Shown: positions 49,701 to 57,060, numbered from the stretch's first letter. The stretch: 64,000 nt of DNA from Corticium candelabrum (GCF_963422355.1 NC_085098.1:762621-826620), one strand, 5' to 3'. Numbers and translations are program-made. The notes: generated from the letters alone by a model not told the origin.

Positions 49701-52159
49701 AGTGTTGGAGCTGACACTAATCACTAGAAGGCTAGAGATGTTCCAGTGGAACAAGTGAAGTCTCCAGAACAGGTACAAGTATCTGGCAGGTCTAAAAGAA
49801 TCAGAAAGCCAAGACGACCATGGTCCCCAGACGGTCATTAGCTAGATCGAGGGGAGTAATGTTATAGATCAATATTAATATCTATGATATATAAGGTTGC
49901 AGCTCTGTCATTCTAATCAGTCTTGTCACGGTTGTTATGCTTGTTACAGTTTGGTTCTAAAGTATAGTTGCATAGTTATTTACAATAAATTGCATGTTCT
50001 CCAATACCGTACCTGCGACGCTATAAAAAATGCAAATTTGACAGATGTGTTCTGGCTATTAAAAGTCAATAGAATTTGAATACAAATTCATTTTACACTA
50101 TGGAGAATATAGGTACGAACCAGTGAGCATTACTGTGCTGAGAAATGCAACCATTGTAGACCGATATGTCAAAATTTGGAAGACATTTTAGCTAGTTCAG
50201 AACTCAGATGTTGTACTATAAGGCTTGACGCAAATATTACATTTAGTTGGCTTATCTGAACCTGACATTGTAAGCTTTTTTTGTGGATAAGTGAAGAACG
50301 AGACAATAATACCAAGTTGTGATAGTAGGCAGCCCTAGCTCTAAGCTCAGGTTTTGCTTCATTAGCCATTGGCAAGTAAAGGAAAAGTTTGTACAGTAGC
50401 CAGCAAGAAGTTTATCAACCACCATTTCCCCTCCCCAGTTGTGAAGAGTACGTTGTACTGATAATTAGTGTAAAACATGATTCAGTAGCACTCGGTTCCT
50501 GAGCAAAGATACAGTAGCACTGAGCAAGATAAATTTGGTGCATAAATAATTGATTAACAGGGACTGGTTGTGATGTTCCCAGAATTTTCATGATTTGCAG
50601 TCACAGTGTAGAAAAAGAATGATCATCTGTTGGTCAACCAACTGTTTGGTCTTGATATACACATGCATGCATATATCCACATGTGGGTGCTGTGGCACAA
50701 TGAGATCTTTTGCCTAGTATGCTGCACTATGAGGTGCAGACGTTGCAGCGAAAAGATCTTGTGAAAATGGTCTGTCTTCTCTTACGCAGGTACATGTCAA
50801 ATCTTCATAGACCTTGGTTAAAACCAAACTTGCAAACTATTGATTGCTTTAGATTTAATGCTTGATACACTAATTTGTATTGAATTTATGTGCATAAGCA
50901 GCATGCCACATATTGACCACGTACATCTATTTGGTTTTCTGTTTAATTAGTGCTGCTGCTTTGTGATACAACGTCTCCACAGACAGAGATTTGTTTCACT
51001 GTGGAGAGCAATTTAAAGACCCATTCTTCACGCACGGAGCTCCTTGTTGCATTACCGGGGTTTATTTATCTCAACATTTTTGTCTGTGTTATAGCAGTTA
51101 CTCTAGTTACTACGGTAATGCTAGAACTTGCCACTAGCATTAGCAATTTTCTGATTACTGGCCACCTAAGAATTTAGTCTTCATGCATGACTACTAAAAT
51201 AGTTGCCCCTTAGAGGGTTTCCAGGGATTGGGGCTCAAACAAGCTTCATGTCCACATTTGGGCAATGGTAAGAATGATAGTTTGAAAGTTTGCAAGCATT
51301 TTAAGTTGCTGCTCCAGGTCTGAAACTCAAGGTCAAAATGAATTAAGCACTATAATTGTTATATCTTGTCATTTTGTACGTGTTTACACTTTTCAACTTA
51401 TTAACCTTTTATTAAGTTATACCTTTTAACTGACTTTGCCACTGGTTGGTCAGTAATGTTGTACAATCAGGTGGTATGACACTATTGACTGTATTATGCC
51501 TATTTGTCGTAAGCACATCATTAACAAAATATGTTTGACTTCTTTGTAATGTAGTTATGATACTTAGAGGTCAATTAATGCAAGAAAGTTGATTAATTAG
51601 AATCACTGAGATTCAGTGAATGTACAGTTAACTGATAACTATGAAAAGATGTATATGAAATCAATTTTCAAGAATATACTTTTGTTTCTTGTGTAGTCTT
51701 GGTGACTTGGAGAATGCAGCTCGATATCTTGAGATGTATGTTGAAGTTACTGATCGCATAGGGGAAGATGAACATGCCTGTCAGGCTCGAAACTCGCTTG
51801 GTGTTTTGTACAACACACTTGGCGAGTTCAGAAAGGCAGTGGAGTGTTTCAGCACATCATATGAATCTGCCAAAAACCTGGGAGATAAACATACACTTGC
51901 TGCAAATCGTGTCCACTGTGGCGCCAGTGCAGCTCATCGTTTCTTGGCAGGATATTCAAGTGTTGTTGGCAGTTTTGAAGTCAGCTCATTACTGACATGG
52001 AAGGACAAAAGAGAGCAAGTTTCAATGATCGCCTTAGAAACAGATGCTGCAACAATTCAAGCCAGAAAAGAATCCAGTCCTGATATGAAGTCAAGTGCAC
52101 ATGAAGTGCAGCTACAAGAAACAGTAGAGGACGTTCAGGTAGATATAGAACACAACTGA
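26121..52159 (+). CDS. TTC29: Tetratricopeptide repeat protein 29-like, eight exons
   Basis: TTC29 is an axonemal TPR protein needed for sperm flagella and motile cilia. Exons: 26121-26308, 26384-26607, 42051-42284, 42340-42482, 42541-42604, 42672-42754, 43370-43461, 51697-52159. All are GT..AG and all phases close, giving 1491 bases and 496 residues, close to the vertebrate protein. Family blocks: YRNTYKHNVCVEMLKEGHHE, YLSAAEDAK, DTWLGDHFHKRCLETSREIK, EAEAHCNMGLSHEAKG, EAVSHFEQFYAL, AEALASYRLGSAFESTGD, GLGAACQALARSYE, DLENAARYLEMYVEV and ARNSLGVLYNTLGEFRKAVE, each a TPR helix pair. A Gln/Glu-rich tail ends it. Intron 2 is about 15.4 kb and intron 7 about 8.2 kb, both crowded with transposons; the other introns are mostly 55-76 bases. 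Confidence 0.9.
26739..27799. mobile_element. Foldback-like element built of TTAAATTCAGTC units
   Basis: Ends are inverted (TGCGCATGTGT left, ACACATGCGCA right). The left third carries several GTTAAATTCAGTC units and the right third several of its complement GACTGAATTTAAC, plus inverted GTTAAAAAGACTCTTT-like units near 27,650-27,770. The middle has no recognised gene. It starts about 130 bases into TTC29 intron 2. Confidence 0.6.
27914..28005 (+). repeat. Dispersed repeat (GTCCGCTCAC family), copy 1
   Basis: AGGTGTCCGCTCACAATATA, then ACACCCATGCAAACTTGAAA TCGT and CAAGTTGTGTCATA, match 53,152-53,250 block by block. Short TIR or SINE-type unit; borders not resolved. Confidence 0.5.
28456..28640 (+). 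mobile_element. Helitron-like 5' end fragment
   Basis: Begins ATCTATACTACTAAAATTGG and continues GTTTGATAGCCGGCTAGACC, then AAATTTGGGATACAGG and TAACTTGGCATGGGTA. The TATACTACTAAAA start followed by a block of the type GGCTRGACCGGAT..AAATTTGG..CTTGGCATG is the conserved 5' part of many invertebrate Helitron/Helentron relatives. No rolling-circle protein is encoded nearby. Confidence 0.5.
29132..30322 (+). pseudogene. Harbinger transposase with one in-frame stop
   Basis: 397 codons in a single frame with one TAG at 29,669-29,671. N-terminal part: EDFLDDLMELGS, FRLSRSTFDVLVHKAS, and a helix-turn-helix region LGTQETFRQLSDRFGVAEST. Catalytic part: GAIDGSHIPIKPP (first Asp), VLGDAAYPLNTWLLTPY (second Asp), TRMVIERAFSLLKGRWRR (Glu), then CVLHNICL. 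This is the DDE_Tnp_4 type nuclease of PIF/Harbinger elements, which cuts and pastes DNA at the TIRs. The stop falls four codons before the first catalytic Asp, where a Val or similar is expected, so the protein is cut before its active site unless read through. Confidence 0.88.
30539..31211 (-). pseudogene. Harbinger Myb/SANT-like DNA-binding protein, one frameshift
   Basis: The N-terminal frame (30,777-31,211) holds a trihelix/Myb-SANT domain: TWGDSDTKALILLCAEF, NPFKKKKIWETVAARM and ALQCEGRWKYLTKTYREVED. Its second part (30,539-30,784) continues in another frame with GDGDHARSPSPLEISDTE and an Arg/Lys-rich end. In Harbinger elements this second protein binds the TIRs and brings the transposase to the nucleus. 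A one-base slip near 30,780 separates the two parts. Transposase and Myb-like gene converge about 220 bases apart. Confidence 0.75.
31690..32662 (+). repeat. Dispersed repeat family H, copy C
   Basis: Shares GATTATTAGTTGTTAGTAAA, AATTGGCAGCCACAGACAGA, AACAGGTGTATCAAATCTGG, GGGGAACAGGTATCAAACAT, CAAGACCCGGATATATGCAA and GGGAATGAGCAGTTTAAATT-like text with copy A, in the same order. It runs straight into a CA array at 32,663. Its usual 3' tail (CTCTCCTTTATATA) appears only 2 kb later at 34,712-34,727, so LINE sequence seems to have split it. Confidence 0.6.
32663..32850. repeat. (CA)n microsatellite, interrupted
   Basis: CA units with TG, CG and GCATG interruptions. Long His-Thr or Val-Cys frames over it are not genes. 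Confidence 0.97.
32878..34039 (-). pseudogene. LINE reverse transcriptase fragment, catalytic box mutated
   Basis: One long minus-strand frame starts at the next CA array and reads ICFVDLSKAFDSVPRHAL (first Asp), TTDVRQGCVMSPVLFNLFMD, APMYANDLALLG (catalytic box), MRINTDKTKIL and VSEFCYLGSIV. A second frame (32,878-33,207) adds the thumb and tail, HQRLQWLGHLQQMN and KNRWIDTI. The YADD box reads YAND, losing the first catalytic Asp. The endonuclease domain is absent because the frame begins at the microsatellite. Family type: RTE/jockey-like LINE widespread in invertebrates. Confidence 0.8.
34040..34118. repeat. (CA)n microsatellite
   Basis: About 39 clean CA units at the junction between two LINE pieces. 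Confidence 0.97.
34130..34520 (-). pseudogene. LINE C-terminal zinc-finger fragment
   Basis: On the minus strand, NEWRNQIWAATQEVN is followed by a basic stretch (KKEKQEKYRKDEQKCRRKAR) and two finger-like motifs, CSSDGCGFTAVNHAGLVNLQ and CQYCHQTFRQQGRHNHERF. Such Cys2His2 tails end many RTE-type LINE proteins of invertebrates. Its order, before the RT piece on this strand, shows that it comes from another copy or from a rearrangement. Confidence 0.5.
34637..34727. repeat. (CA)n microsatellite plus CTCTCCTTTATATA tail
   Basis: About 38 CA units, then AACTCTCCTTTATATA, the same tail that follows the GACA array of repeat H copy A. A Tc1/mariner element begins right after the final TA. Confidence 0.85.
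34728..36678 (+). mobile_element. Tc1/mariner transposon, inactive
   Basis: Ends CAGACTTGGACAAAATTRTA on both strands with TA on each side define a 1.95-kb element inside TTC29 intron 2. It encodes a decayed DD34E-type transposase. The 3' half of the element beyond 36,420 has no coding sequence. Confidence 0.85.
35403..36411 (+). pseudogene. Tc1-like transposase, frameshifted
   Basis: The frame opens LSPKTRGKIKALHSVDHSVR, with a helix-turn-helix (RQIAAFVRRSRNSVHQCL), then breaks. Catalytic blocks follow: ISFTDESKK (first Asp), VWGSMCWHGVGSLVKLEGR, FVFQQDNIPIHTS (second Asp) and SLDANPIENL (Glu, in place of the common SPDLNPIENLW). At least three frame changes and several stops show that it is dead. 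The catalytic residues themselves are preserved. Confidence 0.8.
36959..37219 (+). pseudogene. Fragment with a DSHxH..GA motif, possible transposon-borne peptidase-like domain
   Basis: The open frame reads TAAVFIAKGRSVALVLTENM then VVISDSHWHGQKGALIAVS. A hydrophobic strand, a VxxSDSHxHGxxGALIA motif and a helix after it recall cysteine-peptidase-like domains found in large transposon proteins of aquatic animals, where the Asp-Ser-His is conserved. I cannot name the family. The rest of the domain, including a Cys-bearing N-terminal helix, is not visible. Confidence 0.3.
37480..38125 (-). repeat. Dispersed repeat family H, copy D
   Basis: Reverse orientation. On the minus strand it matches copy B (GTTAATATCCCATTGAACAC, AACTGAGTGTCCTGTTC, TCACATGCAGTTTCTTACTC) and then copy A (CCCGTGTAGCG-type text, GAACAGGCGTATTGAA, GCAATAAT-type block, GGGAATGGGCAGCTTAATTT). 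It lacks a microsatellite tail. Confidence 0.6.
38126..42050. other. Rest of TTC29 intron 2, no recognised genes
   Basis: About 3.9 kb without a gene I can name. Small features: a tandem run of AGCATGGRGCACAATTTG units at 41,127-41,190 and a repeated CTACGCGAATCCTC-type unit at 39,470-39,535. The intron ends with AATAGATCAG as acceptor. Confidence 0.4.
43585..44150 (+). repeat. Dispersed repeat, copy 2 (matches 9,420-10,050 minus)
   Basis: Begins near TATGCCCTATGTGGGCATAA and runs through CATGGTGTTTCCCAGGAAGC, AGCCTAGATGGTTATCGG, GGATGGATGAGCTCACTCGC and TGTAGGTAAATGAGAACGAA. Lies in TTC29 intron 7, with extra insertions relative to copy 1. Confidence 0.6.
44151..45300. other. TTC29 intron 7 stretch before Gypsy element 2
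   Basis: AT-rich with no recognised coding or repeat content. Ends in ATGC, which is repeated after the element as its target duplication. Confidence 0.35.
45301..45475 (+). repeat. 5' LTR of Gypsy element 2
   Basis: Contains ACAATAAATTG, an AATAAA poly(A) signal, as does the right LTR. Preceded by ATGC. Confidence 0.85.
45487..45612 (+). pseudogene. Gypsy gag start fragment
   Basis: MGSNFEFFDPKKDQWNSW followed by GRFGQWL matches the opening of invertebrate Gypsy gag proteins (FxxFDPxxDxWxxWxxRFxxWL). Only about 40 codons remain before stops. Confidence 0.6.
45900..46551 (+). pseudogene. Gypsy reverse transcriptase, first part
   Basis: In order: KFCKLRIIPFALKPLVGAEL, LLAEGVIEKINYSEWASPMV, PLPEELFHKLN, FGLSSAPTLFQKMMDN-type text, then LLYLDDCVVTGRTEQEQLVN with the catalytic YLDD box, and FKLKLEKCNFF. 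Frame changes occur near 46,170 and 46,370. It is cut at 46,551 by a TA-flanked insertion. Confidence 0.78.
46552..46930. mobile_element. pogo/Tc1-like MITE inside Gypsy element 2
   Basis: Inverted ends contain GTATTTCTTCGATT, with GGCAGTGTTTAAACGAGGGC-type repeats inside. TA lies on both borders. The duplicated Gypsy segment at 47,960 reads GGAATATTACCAGC without the element, which proves both the insertion point and the TA duplication. The right end carries a few extra bases beyond the inverted repeat. Confidence 0.8.
47017..47747. mobile_element. 731-bp foldback element with 9-bp target duplication
   Basis: Nearly the whole element is two arms of about 340 bp folding around a centre near 47,380 (arms start TAGTTTTGCGTAGCCAGACT / TAGTCTTGCGTAGTTAGACC). 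The flanks are ATGGTTACA and GTGGTTACA. The uninterrupted site in the duplicated Gypsy segment reads ATGATTACATACTATGG at 48,047. Nothing coding is visible. The TAG..CTA ends and 9-bp duplication agree with the elements at 18,533 and 19,570. Confidence 0.88.
47811..48110 (+). repeat. Duplicated Gypsy RT segment
   Basis: Repeats the block from about 46,375 onward (GATGATTGTGTAGTTACAGG, GAAAAATTGAGGAGTT, CTGGAAAAGGAAT, CCTCAACCCAAGAATACC) but lacks both DNA insertions. It is either a second Gypsy copy joined by recombination or a tandem duplication older than the insertions. Confidence 0.8.
48161..48820. mobile_element. TTAA-flanked MITE inside Gypsy element 2
   Basis: The left end AGGAGAAGTCTCACGAAA and right end, read inward, AGGAGAACTCTCACCAAA are inverted repeats of about 18 bp. 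TTAA flanks both, the hallmark of piggyBac-type targets. The Gypsy RNase H text resumes directly after it. Inside, a unit of about 74 bp (ATGCAGCGAGACATGATCTA ...) is present twice in tandem at 48,378-48,525. Confidence 0.78.
48825..49240 (+). pseudogene. Gypsy RNase H fragment
   Basis: THYDLSVPISVACDASSVGI GAV holds the first RNase H Asp. LARKFTLLTDHK, SRLQRWAIILSADNYE and KHGNADGL complete the domain across frame changes. The integrase that should follow is missing, and a short basic tail (VWVRNFQSGERLIRG) close to the 3' LTR is the end of pol. Confidence 0.7.
49860..50029 (+). repeat. 3' LTR of Gypsy element 2
   Basis: Pairs with 45,301-45,475 and is followed by ATGC. A purine-rich GATCGAGGGGAG tract precedes it. 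Confidence 0.85.
50030..51696. other. End of TTC29 intron 7
   Basis: No gene or transposon recognised. The intron closes with TTTCTTGTGTAG before exon 8. Confidence 0.4.
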
Positions 52160-53150
52160 TCAATGTATTTGACTATCTTGTCCACATAGGCAATGCAACC
52201 ACATGCATACAGTTAGCAAAAGTAGTGTACAAATGAGAGGATGTGAAGCAAGTTGCATATCTGCTTGTGTAACTCAAAGAGTTTCATCTTTGGTAAAAGA
52301 GCCATAGAAGTTTATTACTGTTTTATGTTTTCAGAAATTCAACATGTTTCTTTGTGACTTAATTTTAGGTGTACTGTATTTCAGCCAATTAACACTCATA
52401 TAACGACTGTCAAATGCATTTGTATTTGTCTATATCCAGGGTACGGTACAAGGATTGCCCTGGTTATGTGGGGGCGTGGTCGCCTTTTTGCACACAGAAA
52501 ACATAGTAACTGATCTCAGAGGCCCATGTGCCAAGTTTGTTCTTCTTTCTTCTCCTTCTCCACGGATCTCGTTTTGTACGTTATGTACGGCTGTGAAACT
52601 TGAGAAACGCTTTAGAATTACCCGAACTCTTAAGTCTTTTGGTCTAAAGAAACCGAAGGGAATGCTAACCTAAAAGATTTGTGTTTCTTTTAGACAGATT
52701 TGATCCAACGACCACCATCAACGCTTTTTGCACAGTTCGGGCCAATCACGGAGCAGTATTTGCGATTGCTTGTCTATGACAACCAGAGACAATGGACGAA
52801 TAGCCAATCAAATAGGCCAAACATTTATGAAAGAGTTTATCACCAAAACTGTAATTCGATCATGTTTGCCATTGTCAGGTCTAGTCTGAAATTGTTTGCG
52901 ATCTACGTCGCACACAGGAGCAAAAATGACAAGTAATTACGTACACATAACAATTTCTAAAGGAACCCAGCATTTGCACGTAGGTGACAATCTTTGTCTT
53001 TGACTACTAAACCAAGTTCTATTCCAACTGCCATTGCATATTTAATTATACACGCACAGTAGAAAGAACAACGGAAAGGCACTAAAAATTAGTAAGATTC
53101 ATAGTTGTGCAACGTGCTCTAGGATACCATGGTATACCATCACGTGACCC
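52160..53150. other. 3' flank of TTC29
   Basis: I see no clear gene. A possible exon-like open stretch at 52,690-52,870 (SSTLFAQFGPITEQYLRLLV) is not recognised. Confidence 0.3.
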
Positions 53151-53151
53151 C

Positions 53152-53250
53152 TAGAGGTGCCCGCTCACGACTTACCGCGCACGCACAGGCACACCCACGC
53201 AAACTTGAAATCGTGCAACGGTTCATGTTGTCAACTTGTGTCATATATGG
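53152..53250 (+). repeat. Dispersed repeat (GTCCGCTCAC family), copy 2
   Basis: AGGTGCCCGCTCACGACTTA, ACACCCACGCAAACTTGAAA and CAACTTGTGTCATA match copy 1 at 27,914. Confidence 0.5.
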
Positions 53251-53279
53251 CTCGCGGAACGTGACTCTATTAGGCTAGT

Positions 53280-53385
53280 AACATATATAGGGTGTAAAAC
53301 GCATATAGGGTGTAAAACGCATATAGGGTGTAAAACACGTATGTATTGTGTAAACACATACATATATAGGGTGTAAAACACGCGC
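53280..53385 (+). repeat. Short tandem repeat of ATATAGGGTGTAAAACGC
   Basis: An 18-bp unit repeated three times in perfect or near-perfect form, then a diverged copy after CACATACAT. Confidence 0.85.
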
Positions 53386-53390
53386 ACTCA

Positions 53391-53620
<230 letters not shown>

Positions 53621-54023
53621 CTAAGGACGGAAGCACAAAGAGTCGCAATATCGCAATAATTAGGTAGATAGTCAACAATCACGAAGTCCAATCTGTCACT
53701 AATCATTCTTGAGTTATACTGCCACAAACGAACAGATAACTGTTGATGAAATTGCCTGGAAGCTTGGCTCAGAGACAAGCCAGATGACAGAAGAGACTTC
53801 TTTACGACAATGATATCAACATCTTCAGACCATGTGCAGCCCACACTCCGTACGATTCCACCACAAGAGGGTAGAACAAACAGCCATAACTTGAAACGTT
53901 AGCATGATGGTGTTCATCTTAGTCCACTTCCTCAGCCTCAGCAGCAGCACCAGCTTTTATGGCAGCATTATTAAGGTGAGAGGGAGTGAACGAATTCCTC
54001 ACGGAAATGTCGAAATAGGCAGC

Positions 54024-54026
<3 letters not shown>

Positions 54027-54072
<46 letters not shown>
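54027..54072. repeat. (TA)n microsatellite
   Basis: About 23 TA units. Confidence 0.95.
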
Positions 54073-54074
<2 letters not shown>

Positions 54075-54400
54075 TTCCGCTCCTCCTTTAGCACATAACC
54101 TTCTCTACTTTCGTGAAGCAACTGGCGCTCTTCGCGGTGGCCAGTACCCTGTACTTTGCTTTTTTTTTTTTTTGAAAATCGTGACGTCACAAAAAGTTTG
54201 TTCCCTACGCGCTCGCAAACCGCTGCACTTTCTCGCTTCTCCTTTAGCATGTGGCCTTTTCTCAGTTTGGAATAGCAACTGGTGACGTTTTCGGTAGTCT
54301 GTGTCCTATACCTAGGCGTTGCTGGCGTTCATCTGTACTTCTTGATGTCATCCTATGGCTACTCATTGTTGCGTCACCTATTGTGACGTCACAAACACTC
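54075..54400 (+). repeat. Imperfect tandem duplication, each copy ending in a TGACGTCA box
   Basis: CTCCTTTAGCACATAACCTT.. and CTCCTTTAGCATGTGGCCTT.. start two related blocks of about 110-165 bp. Both contain AGCAACTGG and end in GTGACGTCACAAA (CRE-type palindrome). Confidence 0.6.
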
Positions 54401-54470
54401 TGCTGTTTTGGCTAAAGCGCGACAAAAAGTTGTCATTACAGTACAGCAAACCCGCCTGTACTCTGTCAAA

Positions 54471-55025
54471 ATGCCTCCCAAAAAGCGCTCTCTGTCTGCT
54501 ATTTCGTCAAAGGCAAAGCGACGAAAGTCATCACTGCGACAGGAAAAGATAACGAAGCTACTCGCCGGCTTGACTCACAGCGCCAGCGCAGTGCCCGTCG
54601 ACGGATCGCGAAAGCTACTACTAAAACTTCTTCTCCAGTCAATGAAAGAGTTAACGATGAGTACCGCTGTCTTTCTCAACACGTGCTTAGCACGTGCGTC
54701 AATAACCACGTTCTTCTAAAATATTCTTATACTTTCTAACCAAGTTGCCTCCTTTTTGGAACTATGTCTATGTAGGCAATGCATACCGTCATCAATGCCT
54801 AAGGATATTCATAGTTATAGCAATACCACAAACGGTCCTTTGGCGTACAGGATAATTCTCCTCTATCTTGCATGTCGCCGTCATTCACTAAACGATTCTA
54901 TTAGATATCTTACACTGAAGCCTACTCTTAACAACATTGGCAAAATGAACATCAAGTGCAAACATTGAAGCACTGACATGGAAGAAGGAACCGCCAGGCA
55001 TCTGCTGCAGTGGCGGAAAAGTTTT
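54471..55025 (+). pseudogene. Helitron-type polyprotein N-terminal relic
   Basis: The reading starts MPPKKRSLSAISSKAKRRK, slips into RRLDSQRQRSARRRIAKA, and later gives NNIGKMNIKCKHC, a one-base slip, EALTWKKEP and ICCSGGKV. A basic N-terminus followed by GKMxxxCxxCxALxWxxE..CCxxGKV is the Cys-rich region in front of the rolling-circle nuclease in many animal Helitron proteins. No nuclease or helicase domain follows, since the text changes to Gypsy sequence near 55,030. Confidence 0.5.
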
Positions 55026-55029
55026 GTAC

Positions 55030-55535
55030 AGAGACTAATGAGCAGACGGACAAGAACCTTGCTGCCTACAACAACTCAACTTCTGAAACCCAAAGTGACT
55101 GACGACTGCAAACAACTAGAAGCAGCCAAAAGACGACAAGCGTACTACTATGACAAGAAAGTCAAGGACAAACAACAATTGCAGACAAATGATACAGTGA
55201 GAACACAACCACTGCGAGGCACCGATGAATGGGAACAAGGAATAGTAAGCAAAGTTCTCCCCAATAGATCGTACGAAGTGACAACTACACAAGGTCAACG
55301 TACAGACGAAACAGAATACATCTATAGCCATCCATTAAACAATTTTGAGAAGATCAGTGAGTCAGCCAGTGAAGACACCATCGACCAGGAAGCCATCAAT
55401 TACCAAAGAACCACAACAGCCCAGGAGTCAAGATCAAACTCAGCAAACAACTTCAGCAATGAAGAAACAGATACCATGCAGCAACGACGACAACTACTAG
55501 AAGTGGACGAGTTAGCATTAAGCCAAAGTACTTGA
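55030..55535 (+). pseudogene. Gypsy integrase C-terminus (element 3)
   Basis: QRLMSRRTRTLLPTTTQLLK, RRQAYYYDKKVKD, LQTNDTVRTQPLRGTDEWEQ and SYEVTTTQG are the conserved C-terminal part of invertebrate Gypsy pol after the integrase core. The open frame ends at 55,535, and an LTR-like segment follows. The frame is intact here although the upstream pol gene is gone. Confidence 0.75.
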
Positions 55536-55653
55536 AAGACTATGTGTGCAATTACTAGCTAATTTATAGTCTACTTAGAACGGTAAATCTAGAGTTGCAG
55601 CTGAGAGACGTTTCATTGTTTCAAATCTGTTTTTTTAACTAGAGGAAAGGAGA

Positions 55654-55980
55654 TGTAAGGGGTGGATCAAGTCCTAGTGCTAATGCCATACATAGAATAA
55701 GATGATACACACGTAGATAATAGCTTTTGCTATACACAATTCGGTGTACGTGTACAGACCTCGGCCTGCATGTTACAATAACGACACACATAATATAGAT
55801 TAATTGCTATATTTTTTTGTTTCTTTCTTTTTCGCTCTCTCCAGAAGGAACTGTAGCGAATTGAGGTGCGAAAGAAATAGCATTTCTAGATATAAACAGG
55901 GTGTCTGATGGATTTGCCATATGGCGGAAGACTTCCCCTGTGTAAATAAATCAGTTCAGTTCAGTTCAATCTAATTAACA
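55654..55980 (+). repeat. Probable 3' LTR of Gypsy element 3
   Basis: A purine tract GAGGAAAGGAGA precedes TGTAAGGGGTGG. The segment ends TCTAATTAACA, giving TG..CA ends, and contains TAAATAAATCAG near its end. No partner LTR is in the window, so the borders are inferred from context. Confidence 0.5.
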
Positions 55981-56111
55981 GTAGGTTCTAGTACATTTAC
56001 ACGTTTATAAACACGAAGTCTACCGGAACTAAGCCTAGCCTATGAAATAGTATGTCTGGAACGTATGTGATGTGTGTCTCACTGTGTCGTATGCGAGAGG
56101 ATTCGACTAGA

Positions 56112-56119
56112 TGACGTCA
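56112..56119. promoter_or_regulatory. Full CRE palindrome upstream of the PWWP gene
   Basis: TGACGTCA, the CREB/ATF site, lies 68 bases before the start codon. A repeated GTTAGTCCG follows. Confidence 0.45.
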
Positions 56120-56186
56120 CCGTTGTTATCAACTGGCGCGATAAGTTAGTCCGTAGTTAGTCCGACCGTTGTTTTTTGAACATCGA

Positions 56187-56911
56187 ATGGCTGGCTTCCA
56201 GCAAGGTGATTACGTCTGGTAAGCTTGACTTGTTTCCAAGATTTAGTCTCTTGCACACATAATCGCCTAACGAGAACACAACCGTTGTTTCTGCTTTCTT
56301 TTTTGCTGCATTGTTATTTGTTTGGAGTCATCTTTTTGCGTATGTTGATGCTGTGTTTATGACTTGCAGGGCTAAGCTTACTGGCTATCCTTTCTGGCCT
56401 GCAAAGGTTGTTTGTGGTCACGTGATAATTAAGCAGGCATTTGAAAGTAAGTTGTATATTTCAGATCAGCTCGGAAGAGCAACTAGGACCAAAAGGTCCG
56501 TGCAGGGAAGTGACTTTTCTTGGAACAAAGCAACGGTAAGTTGCACTACACACTAGTATGGACAAATTCTAGCTTTTTTTGCGTAATGTGAGTGATTGGT
56601 CGTTGTTGCTGGAAATATCATAGTAACTTAGCGTATTTGTTATTGGATTTGATATTAATGCTACTTACAAATAACGTAACGCATTTGTTAGATTTGTGAC
56701 TGGTTAGTACGTATTCTACCGCGTTTCATAGGTGTCAGTTGTAATCATGTAGATATTGGAGTATCAAACCTAGCTATGTAATTTGTGAGTAAGCACTTGA
56801 ATCTCACGATGTTATCTTACCTTGATGCAGACACTGTATGATACTGAAGAGCTTTTGAAAACTGTGACATGGGCTTGCCAGCTGCAAATTGTATTTTGTA
56901 TTACAACCTAG
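56187..56911 (+). CDS. PWWP-domain protein, N-terminal exons
   Basis: Exon 1 (56187-56218) reads MAGFQQGDYVW. Exon 2 (56370-56535) continues AKLTGYPFWPAKVV, so the spliced product has GDYVWAKLTGYPFWPAKV, the opening of a PWWP domain, which reads methylated histone H3 tails and DNA. The junctions are good: TG/gtaagc and ttgcag/G. A possible third exon (56831-56911; TLYDTEELLKTVTW) joins in phase and ends in a stop. The distal half of the domain is not clearly recognised (SDQLGRATRTKRS), so the protein may be short, alternatively spliced, or continue in exons I did not find. The closest relatives by motif are ZMYND8/11, HDGF or MSH6-like PWWPs; I do not choose between them. Confidence 0.6.
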
Positions 56912-57060
56912 CAAGTTCAGTTGATTGCCACCACTACAGTATTTCTTGCCTTCTATCTGATTTTGGCAACTAATTATTCAAGTTCAGCAACCAGATATCT
57001 AAGTCACATGTTCTCTACATGGATTGAGTAATGCTGGAGTACTTTCAATCTGTGCATAGT

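Larger units (their letters stand above)
45301..50029 (+). mobile_element. Ty3/Gypsy retrotransposon with nested DNA-transposon insertions
   Basis: LTRs of 175 and 170 bp (45,301-45,475 and 49,860-50,029) share TGTTATAGATCAATATTAAT at the start and a GCTATAAAA end. ATGC precedes the left LTR and follows the right LTR, fitting a 4-bp target duplication. TTGGTGACGAGATGG after the left LTR is the likely primer site. Gag, RT and RNase H pieces and a pol C-terminus are on the plus strand, but the integrase core is missing. Three DNA transposons and a duplicated RT segment interrupt it. It lies in TTC29 intron 7 in the same orientation as the gene. Confidence 0.88.

Noticed and set aside
53280..53385. 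Possible CRISPR array from the 18-bp repeats
   Set aside because: Units are contiguous without unique spacers.
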